Position numbers and translations under genes: made by a program. Source: Hyalangium gracile (GTDB lineage: Bacteria; Myxococcota; Myxococcia; Myxococcales; Myxococcaceae). From it: a stretch of DNA of 64,000 bases. Numbering within the stretch: the first letter of the stretch is position 1; each line of letters starts with the position of its first letter. The DNA is taken from contig NZ_JAHXBG010000007.1 of assembly GCF_020103725.1 (NCBI RefSeq), positions 434,001 to 498,000 on the forward strand, read 5' to 3'. This document shows, piece by piece, positions 57,495 to 64,000 of the stretch. The notes below the pieces were generated by a model. It made no database searches and was not told the origin of the DNA. It saw only the letters and a program-made list of their open reading frames with translations.

Positions 57495-59543
57495 ATGCGG
57501 AGCCGTCTCGGCCTCGGGCCCTGGAGCTGTCTGTCCCTCTCGTTCATGTCGGTCCTGGCGCTGAGCCAGGGCTGCAACCCGGTGATGGAGGAGGAGCAGG
57601 AGACGCTGCCTGAAGCGGAGGCGCCCGCGGGCGAGGTGGCCCAGCCGCTGGCCGCGCCGGGCTTCGCCGAGCTGCACCACCACATGTTCGCCGAGGAGGC
57701 CTTCAGCGGCGGCTGGTTCCACGGCAAGCACACCGGCACCCTGGCCAGCTGCGACGGGGGCATGCCGGAGAGCTCCCACGCGCGCGTCCGCATGGACCTG
57801 AGCAACATGCTCAACCTGTGCCCCAACTCGGGCAGCGTGAACCTGGGCGGCGTGCCGCTGCTGTCCGCCTTCTTCGGCATCGGCGGCGCCGCGGCCTCGG
57901 AGTTCATCGGGAAGATCGAAGGCACCGAGGGCGACACCGGCATCCACCTGGGCCGCGCGAGCGTGAACACCCAGTGGCCACGCTGGGACACCATCGCCCA
58001 CCAGCAGGCGTGGGAGGGCTGGCTCCAGAAGGCGCACCAGGGCGGCATGTCCCTGGTGATGATCTCCCTGGTGAGCAACGAGTTCCTCTGCAAGGCGCTG
58101 CCCTACCAGAACATCAAGCGCCCCTGTGACGAGATGATGGACGTGGACGTGCAGCTGCAGATGGCCCGGGACTTCGACGCGCGCACCAGCTGGGCGGAGA
58201 TCGCCCTGTCGCCGGCGCACGCCCGGCAGATCATCGCCTCCGGCAAGCTGGCGATGGTGCTCTCCATCGAGTCCAGCAAGCTGTTCGGCACCAAGGACTG
58301 GCGCGCCGAGCTCAACCGCGTCTACTCGCTGGGCGTGCGCTCGCTGCAGCCGGTGCACCAGCTGGACAACCGCTTCGGCGGCGCGGCGCCCCACAACCCC
58401 ATCTTCCAGGCCGCCCAGTTCCTGGAGAACTGCCACATCGACACCGACTGCGGCATCACCGGCAACGGCTTCACGCTGGGCTTCGACGTGGACGCCAACT
58501 GCAAGAACGTGAAGGGCCTGTCGGCCGACGGCAAGCTGCTGGTCCAGGAGATGATGAACAAGGGCATGCTCATCGACCTGGCGCACATGTCCGAGCGCAG
58601 CATCCAGGACACCTTCGCCCTCTCCCAGGCCCGGACGTACTACCCGCTGTACATCTCCCACGGCCACTTCCGAGAGGTGATGAACCCGGAGCTGGCCGCC
58701 ACCGAGAAGACGACGCCGGCCTGGGTGGTGAAGTATGTGCGGCAGACGGGCGGCATCTTCGGCCTGCGCACCGCGCATGACGAGACGCGCGCCTACACCA
58801 AGACGACCGTGGCCAACAGCTGCCAGGGCTCCACGCGCTCGCTGGCCCAGGCCTACGAGTTCGGCCGCCAGGGCCTCAAGGTGCCCATGGCCTTCGGCGC
58901 GGACCTCAACGGCTTCATCCAGCAGACCCGCCCGCGCTTCGGCAACCACGGGGCGTGCTCGGCCGGCTTCAAGGCCGAGGCGGATGCGCAGATGAACCAG
59001 CAGCGCCTCACCGGCCCGGGCCGGCTGGGCACCGACTTCGACGTGTACGGCCTGGCCCACGTGGGCCTGCTGCCGGACGTGGTGAGGGACCTCAAGCAGC
59101 TGGGGGTCAACACCGCGGGCCTGGAGGGCTCCACGGAGACGTTCATCCAGATGTGGGAGCGCGCCAACACCACGCGCACGGGCATGGCGAACGCGGCCAC
59201 GGACATCGACACCTCCGGCGTTGCCGCCTACGTGCCCAAGGCCACCCGCGAGGCGCAGTACCCGCAGATCTGCGGCAAGGCCTACGCCCCCAACTCCAAG
59301 CAGGTCGGTGACACCTGCCGCTTCGCCCAGGAGTGCGTCAGCGGCACCTGCTCCACCACCGAGGGCTGCTCCGGCTCCACGGGCACCTGCATCTGCGACG
59401 CCGACAGCGACTGCGCCACCGGCTACTACTGCGGCCGCGGCCTCAACCTGGGCTCCTGCATGAAGAAGAAGCCGCGCGGCGAGCTGTGCACCGGAGGCTG
59501 GGAGTGCCTCTCGGGCAAGTGCAGCTGGCTGACCTGCACCTGA
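57495..59543 (+). CDS. M19 (membrane dipeptidase)-like lipoprotein with Cys-rich tail
   Basis: A 682-aa exported protein; the signal ends VLALSQGC (Cys27 as lipidation site). A renal-dipeptidase-like barrel (about 55-580) is visible through LAMVLSIESSKLF (bridging Glu), GVRSLQPVHQLDN, GMLIDLAHMSERS and PLYISHGHF (zinc His residues), and GTDFDVYGL. The first metal motif, usually H-x-D, reads LHHHMF. The last about 75 residues hold disulfide-rich repeats (GDTCRFAQECVSGTC and CDADSDCATGYYC). It may be a hydrolase on the cell surface, or a binding protein if the altered metal site is inactive. GGAGG precedes ATG 57495, and an AT-rich block lies at 57409-57455. Confidence 0.8.
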   Translation: MRSRLGLGPWSCLSLSFMSVLALSQGCNPVMEEEQETLPEAEAPAGEVAQPLAAPGFAELHHHMFAEEAFSGGWFHGKHTGTLASCDGGMPESSHARVRMDLSNMLNLCPNSGSVNLGGVPLLSAFFGIGGAAASEFIGKIEGTEGDTGIHLGRASVNTQWPRWDTIAHQQAWEGWLQKAHQGGMSLVMISLVSNEFLCKALPYQNIKRPCDEMMDVDVQLQMARDFDARTSWAEIALSPAHARQIIASGKLAMVLSIESSKLFGTKDWRAELNRVYSLGVRSLQPVHQLDNRFGGAAPHNPIFQAAQFLENCHIDTDCGITGNGFTLGFDVDANCKNVKGLSADGKLLVQEMMNKGMLIDLAHMSERSIQDTFALSQARTYYPLYISHGHFREVMNPELAATEKTTPAWVVKYVRQTGGIFGLRTAHDETRAYTKTTVANSCQGSTRSLAQAYEFGRQGLKVPMAFGADLNGFIQQTRPRFGNHGACSAGFKAEADAQMNQQRLTGPGRLGTDFDVYGLAHVGLLPDVVRDLKQLGVNTAGLEGSTETFIQMWERANTTRTGMANAATDIDTSGVAAYVPKATREAQYPQICGKAYAPNSKQVGDTCRFAQECVSGTCSTTEGCSGSTGTCICDADSDCATGYYCGRGLNLGSCMKKKPRGELCTGGWECLSGKCSWLTCT

Positions 59544-59560
59544 TGTCGTGCTCGGGCTCG

Positions 59561-59588
59561 GGCCGTCCCGGAGCTTCCGTGGACGGCC
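59561..59588 (+). terminator. Hairpin after the M19-like gene
   Basis: GGCCGTCC (59561-59568) pairs with GGACGGCC (59581-59588). An inner CGGA/TCCG pairing is separated by one bulged base. It lies 17 bp after the stop. No T-run follows, so it may stabilise the 3' end rather than terminate. Confidence 0.45.
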
Positions 59589-59726
59589 TGGGCCCTCGCT
59601 GGTGGAAGGTCCCTGGGCTCTCGAGCAGGCCCCCGAGCGGGTGTAGGACTTTCAACCATCGGAAGGAGGGCGACTTTCACGTCGTTTCGTGAGCCCGTTA
59701 GCCTTCCTCGGGTCAATTCGTGACAC

Positions 59727-62700
59727 ATGCTCGACTTTCCGGGGTACACGCTCGTTGGAGCGATCAAGTCGAACAGCACGAACCCGCTGTTTGATGCGGT
59801 GCGTGATGCAGATGGCCTGAGGCTGATCCTCAAGACGCCCGCGGCGCCGTCTCCCGGCCCCCGCGAGTGCGCGCGCTACCGGCGCGAGTACGACATCCTT
59901 CAGCGGCTCCGAGACGTGCGCGGCGTGCTGCGCGCCCACGCCTACGAGGAGCTCGCGGAGCGCCCGGTGCTCCTGCTGGAGAAGGTGCCAGGCGAGCCGA
60001 TGAGCAAGCTCATCGGTCCCCCGTGCGATGTGGCGCGGGCGCTCGAGCTGGCCATCGACCTGGCGACGACGCTCGCGGAGCTCCACCGGGGCGGCGTCAT
60101 CCACAAGGATCTCAAGCCCTCCAACATCCTCGTCACCCCGGAGGGGGGGACGTACCTGTTCGAGTTCGGCAGCGCGACGCTGCAGCGCGTCGAGCACGTG
60201 GCGGCGGTACCCGCGACCCTGATCCAGGGGACGCTGGCCTATATGTCCCCGGAGCAGACGGGGCGGATGAACCGCGCGGTGGACTACCGCAGCGACTTCT
60301 ACTCGCTGGGCGTCACACTCTACGAGCTGCTCACCGGCCACCGGCCCTTCCAGGGGCGCGATGCGCTGGAGTGGTTCCATGCCCACCTGGCGCTGACCCC
60401 TCCGCCGCCGCACGAGCTCGTCCCGTCCATCCCGCCGGCCCTGTCCGCCATCGTGATGAAGCTCCTGGCCAAGCTGGCCGAGGAGCGCTACCAGAGCGCC
60501 CATGGCCTGCGGGCCGACCTGGAGCGGTGTCGCGCCGCCCTGCACCCGGGAGTGCTGGAGGAGTTCCCCCTGGGCCAGCACGACGTGCCCGGCCGCTTCC
60601 AGCTCCCCCAGCGGCTCTACGGGCGGGATGCGCAGGTGGCCACGCTGCTCCAGGGCTTCGAGCGCGTGGCCCAGGGCGGGTGCCCGGAGTTCATGCTCGT
60701 CAGCGGGTACTCGGGCATCGGCAAGTCCTCGGTGGTGTCCGAGCTGCACAAGCCGGTGGTACGGCGCCGCGGCTTCTTCCTGAGCGGCAAGTTCGACCAG
60801 TTCCAGCGAGACATCCCCTACGCCACCCTGGCGCAGGCGCTGCGCGGGCTGACGCAGCAGCTGCTGGCGGGCACCAACGAGGAGCTGGCGCGGTGGCGCG
60901 AGCAACTGCACGACGCGTGGGAGGGCCAGGGCCAGGTGCTCGTGGATGTGGTGCCCCAGCTGGAGCTGGTGGTGGGCCGTCAGCCGCCCGCCCCCGAGCT
61001 GCCCCCCATGGAGGCCCAGGGGCGCTTCACCCGACTGCTGCAGAAGCTGTTCGGGGTGTTCTCCACGTCCGAGCATCCGCTCGTCCTGTTCCTGGATGAT
61101 CTCCAGTGGGCGGACCTGGCCAGCCTCCGGCTCCTTCATTCCCTGCTCACCCACCCGGAGACGCCGCTGCTGCTGGTGATTGGCGCCTACCGGGAGAACG
61201 AGGTGAGCCCCTCCCATCCGCTGGCGCTGTCCCTGGCGGAGATGCGCAAGGCGGGAGCGCGGATGACGGACCTCCGCCTCGAGGCGCTGAGCCTCGAGCA
61301 GGTCCAGCTGCTCGTCGCCGACTCGCTCCCGGGAGCGGAGCAGACCGTCGTGGGGCCACTGTCGGCGCTGGCCCACGAGAAGACCGGCGGCAACCCGTTC
61401 TTCCTCATCCAGCTGATGAGCACGCTGGTGCAGGACGGCCTGGTGACGCGCACGACCGAGGGGCGGTGGCGGTGGGATGCCGAGGGCGTCCGGGCGAAGG
61501 AGTACTCGGACAACGTCGTCGACTTCCTGGTGAGCAAGCTGCGCCAGCTGCCGCTCCGGGCGCAGCACCTGCTGCAGCTGGCCTCGTGCGCGGGCAGCAG
61601 CTTCTCGCTCCAGCTGCTGATCATCATCTCCGGCATGGCGCCGGGCGAGGTGGAGCAGGGCCTCGAGCATGCGCTCCAGGAAGGCATGCTGGTGCGCGGC
61701 GGGCCGGAGCAGTACCGGTTCCTCCATGATCGCGTCCAGCAGGCGGCCTCCGCGCTCATCCCCGAGCCGGAGCGCAAGGCGGTGCACCTGCGCATCGGCC
61801 GGCTGCTGCTGGCGAGCCTGTCCCCCGAGGAGATCCGCGAGAAGGTCTTCGACGTGGTGGCGCACCTCAACGCCGGAGCGGACCTGATCGAGGACCCCGG
61901 GGATCGCCACCGCCTGGCGCGGCTGAACGCCGAGGCCGGTGCGAGGGCGCGCGCGGCGACCGCGTTCCGGGAGGCCGCCGACGCCTACAAGTCGGCCTTC
62001 GAGCTCATCCCCGGCGATCCCTGGGAGACGGACCGAGACCTGGCTTTCAAGGCCTGGCTCGATCGGGCCAGCAGCGAGTTCATGTGCGGCAATGCCGCCG
62101 AGACGCGCCGCCTGGTGGAGCAGCTGCTGCCTCGGGCCCGGAGCCGCGCGGAGATGGCCGCGGTCTACCGGATGAAGAGCGACATCCACGTCATCGCCAA
62201 CGAGGCCCAGGACGCCATCTCCTGCCTGCTGGAGGGCCTGGCCCGGCTCGGCATGCCGATGTCTCCGCACCCGTCGTGGGAGGAGGTCACCGCCGCCAAC
62301 GAGGAGGTGTGGGCCCTGCTGGGCGAGCGCTCCATCGAGAGCCTCATCGACCTGCCTCCGATGACGGACCCGGAGGTGAAGGCGGTGATGGATGTGCTCT
62401 CCGCGCTGTTCATGCCGGCCTTCATCACCGACAACAACCTGCTGGTGCTCCACCTGTGCCGGATGGTGGCGCTCAGCCTCCGGCACGGCAACTCGGAGGC
62501 CAGCGTGCACGGGTACGCCTGGTACGGGCTCGTGCAGGGGTCCGCCTTCAGGCGGTACCGCGAGGGCCACGCCTTCGGGGTCCTGGCGTGCGAGCTCGTC
62601 GAGCGCCGCTCCTTCCCCAACGCGCGCGGCAAGGCGCTCTACACCCTGGAGCTCATCAACTACTGGACGCGCCCGCTGTCCCGCTCGCTGGAGCTCATCC

Positions 62701-64000
62701 GCGACGCGTTCCACCACGCGCTCCAGGCCGGGGACTTCCAGGTCGCCTGCTACTGCTGCAACCACATCGTCACGGACCGCCTCACCCTGGGCCACTCGCT
62801 GGATGAGGTCTACCAGGAGTCCGTGGCGCGGCTCGACTTCGTGCGCAAGGCGGGCTTCCTGGCCGTGCGGGACGGCCTCCAGCACACCCAGCGCTACGTG
62901 CAGCAGCTCCGAGGGCTCTCGCGCTCGTTCGACACCCTGAGCGGCGATGACTTCGACGAGGAGGCCTTCGAGGCGGGGCTGACGCCCCAGCACCACAGCA
63001 CCATGAAGTGCTGGTACTGGATCCTCAAGATGCAGTCGCGCTTCATGTGCGGCGCATACGAGCAGGCCCGGGAGGCGGGAGTCAGGGCCGGAGAGCTGCT
63101 CTGGTCCTGTCCGGGCCACATCCAGCAGCTGGACTACCACCTCTACGAGGCCCTGACGCTGGCCGCCTGCTACCCCTCGGCGGATCCCCGGGAGCAGTCT
63201 CGCTACCTGGATGCCATCCAGCGGCACCAGCGCCAGCTGGAGGCGTGGGCGAGCAACTGCCCCGAGAACTTCCGCGCCCCGGAGCGCATGGTCTCCGCGG
63301 AGCTGGCCCGCATCACCGGCCGGACGGAGGACGCGCTGCGCGCCTATGAGGAGGCGCTCTTCTCCGCGCGGGCGCATGGCTTCATCCAGAACGTGGGGCT
63401 CGCCAGCGAGCTGGCGGCGAAGTTCTGGTATGCGCGCCAGGCGCCCACCGTCGCCGAGGTCTACGCCCGCCAGTCCTGGGAGGCCTGGCAGCAGTGGGGC
63501 GCTCGAGGAAAGGCGAGGCACCTGGAGGCGCAGTGGCCCCACCTCGTCTCCTTCACGGCCTCGCGGGGCTCGCTGCTCGAAGTGGGCTCCACGCACCTCG
63601 AGGCGCACACCCTGGCCAGGGCCCAGCAGGCCGTCTCCAGCGAGCTGGGGCTCGAGGGGCTGGGGACGACGCTGGTGCGCGTGGCCCTCCAGGCCACGGG
63701 GGCAGGGTGGGGCGCGCTCCTGTTGCCGCAGGAGGACCAGCTCACGGTGGTCGCGCTCTCCGGCGCCACGCCCGAGGGCGCGCCGGATCGCACCGTCGAG
63801 GACACCCTGCCGTGGACGCTCATCTCCTACGTCCGGCGGGCGAAGGAGCACGTGCTCATCGGCGATACCTCGCAGCCGCACCCGTTCGCGTCAGATCCGT
63901 GGCTCGGGCGCGGCCTGGCCCGCTCGGTGCTGTGCCTGCCGCTGCTGCGTGGCGAGCAGTTCCTCGGGGTGCTGTACCTGGAGAATGATCTCTCGCCCCG
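59727..64000 (+). CDS. Ser/Thr kinase-like / AAA ATPase / GAF multidomain sensor, 3' partial
   Basis: The frame is open from ATG 59727 to the window end (over 1,420 residues). The kinase-like domain (about 1-270) has VIHKDLKPSNIL, MSPEQTGRMNRAVDYRSDFYSLGVTLYELLTG and a Lys in LILKTP. The usual DFG reads EFG (LFEFGSA), and the Gly-rich loop is missing. Next comes a predictive-ATPase module (about 300-600) with Walker A SGYSGIGKSSVV and Walker B LVLFLDDLQWADLASL. A long helical TPR-like region (about 720-1270) is followed by a GAF domain (about 1305-1424). Relatives end in a histidine kinase, expected past the edge. No clear ribosome-binding site precedes the start. Confidence 0.88.
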   Translation, partial: MLDFPGYTLVGAIKSNSTNPLFDAVRDADGLRLILKTPAAPSPGPRECARYRREYDILQRLRDVRGVLRAHAYEELAERPVLLLEKVPGEPMSKLIGPPCDVARALELAIDLATTLAELHRGGVIHKDLKPSNILVTPEGGTYLFEFGSATLQRVEHVAAVPATLIQGTLAYMSPEQTGRMNRAVDYRSDFYSLGVTLYELLTGHRPFQGRDALEWFHAHLALTPPPPHELVPSIPPALSAIVMKLLAKLAEERYQSAHGLRADLERCRAALHPGVLEEFPLGQHDVPGRFQLPQRLYGRDAQVATLLQGFERVAQGGCPEFMLVSGYSGIGKSSVVSELHKPVVRRRGFFLSGKFDQFQRDIPYATLAQALRGLTQQLLAGTNEELARWREQLHDAWEGQGQVLVDVVPQLELVVGRQPPAPELPPMEAQGRFTRLLQKLFGVFSTSEHPLVLFLDDLQWADLASLRLLHSLLTHPETPLLLVIGAYRENEVSPSHPLALSLAEMRKAGARMTDLRLEALSLEQVQLLVADSLPGAEQTVVGPLSALAHEKTGGNPFFLIQLMSTLVQDGLVTRTTEGRWRWDAEGVRAKEYSDNVVDFLVSKLRQLPLRAQHLLQLASCAGSSFSLQLLIIISGMAPGEVEQGLEHALQEGMLVRGGPEQYRFLHDRVQQAASALIPEPERKAVHLRIGRLLLASLSPEEIREKVFDVVAHLNAGADLIEDPGDRHRLARLNAEAGARARAATAFREAADAYKSAFELIPGDPWETDRDLAFKAWLDRASSEFMCGNAAETRRLVEQLLPRARSRAEMAAVYRMKSDIHVIANEAQDAISCLLEGLARLGMPMSPHPSWEEVTAANEEVWALLGERSIESLIDLPPMTDPEVKAVMDVLSALFMPAFITDNNLLVLHLCRMVALSLRHGNSEASVHGYAWYGLVQGSAFRRYREGHAFGVLACELVERRSFPNARGKALYTLELINYWTRPLSRSLELIRDAFHHALQAGDFQVACYCCNHIVTDRLTLGHSLDEVYQESVARLDFVRKAGFLAVRDGLQHTQRYVQQLRGLSRSFDTLSGDDFDEEAFEAGLTPQHHSTMKCWYWILKMQSRFMCGAYEQAREAGVRAGELLWSCPGHIQQLDYHLYEALTLAACYPSADPREQSRYLDAIQRHQRQLEAWASNCPENFRAPERMVSAELARITGRTEDALRAYEEALFSARAHGFIQNVGLASELAAKFWYARQAPTVAEVYARQSWEAWQQWGARGKARHLEAQWPHLVSFTASRGSLLEVGSTHLEAHTLARAQQAVSSELGLEGLGTTLVRVALQATGAGWGALLLPQEDQLTVVALSGATPEGAPDRTVEDTLPWTLISYVRRAKEHVLIGDTSQPHPFASDPWLGRGLARSVLCLPLLRGEQFLGVLYLENDLSP

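Noticed and set aside
59652-63881. 1,409-codon open frame on the minus strand
   Set aside because: It lies exactly antisense to the kinase/ATPase/GAF gene, is dominated by Arg/His/Gln/Gly, and has no domain motifs. It is a shadow of GC-rich codon usage.

Overview
The window is high-GC, gene-dense DNA from a myxobacterium, most likely suborder Cystobacterineae (Myxococcus/Archangium/Hyalangium relatives). The strongest evidence is a complete mrpA-mrpB-mrpC developmental locus whose MrpC is 248 aa, as in Myxococcus xanthus from memory. Multi-component chemosensory genes, many lipoproteins, secreted hydrolases, NtrC-type activators and a giant Ser/Thr kinase-ATPase sensor agree with this. No rRNA, tRNA, CRISPR array, insertion sequence or phage module was recognised.

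Layout. (1) 1-5.9 kb: end of a GMC oxidoreductase, a GH31 glycosidase, a lipoprotein esterase, two small membrane/secreted proteins, a frameshifted HEAT-like gene and a GH19 muramidase/chitinase-like enzyme. (2) 6-13.1 kb: OmpA-like protein, dGTPase, subtilisin-like lipoprotein protease, YedK/HMCES-type DNA-protein crosslink protein, DoxX protein, NtrC-type regulator. (3) 13.3-26 kb: a Cys-rich OmpA lipoprotein, then a tightly packed chemosensory operon (CheW, CheW, MCP, MCP, CheA-REC, CheB, CheR-TPR). A CpoB/YbgF-like lipoprotein follows, coupled to an UshA-like gene interrupted by one in-frame TGA. (4) 26-29.3 kb: ribosomal protein L31, an orphan beta-class DNA methyltransferase, a zinc-ribbon/pilin-like protein and an Rpn-like nuclease. 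(5) 29.3-35.5 kb: M1 aminopeptidase divergent from a two-gene beta-oxidation operon (multifunctional enzyme and thiolase), then a lipoprotein. (6) 35.5-46.2 kb: two overlapping membrane spermidine-synthase-like proteins, nitronate monooxygenase, 2OG oxygenase, SRPBCC protein, a membrane-anchored MutS-like ATPase and a YtpB-type terpene synthase. (7) 46.2-53.2 kb: mrpC, mrpB and mrpA, a third spermidine-synthase fusion and a Flp pilin. (8) 53.2-64 kb: SnoaL-like protein, an unrecognised 591-aa protein coupled to a methyltransferase-TPR protein, an M19-like lipoprotein and a kinase/ATPase/GAF protein running off the end.

The most exciting signal is at 24868-25983. A TGA replaces the second Cys of a conserved CGC motif. 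It is followed 18 nt later by an 8-bp stem carrying a GGUCUG apical loop, which resembles the bacterial SECIS of E. coli fdhF. The gene should therefore be read as one 371-aa selenoprotein, not as two fragments. Other notable items are the mrpC upstream region (candidate sigma-54 promoter, paired palindromes at enhancer distance, a candidate MrpC site), nine 42-bp repeats inside cheR, and a kinase whose DFG aspartate is glutamate.
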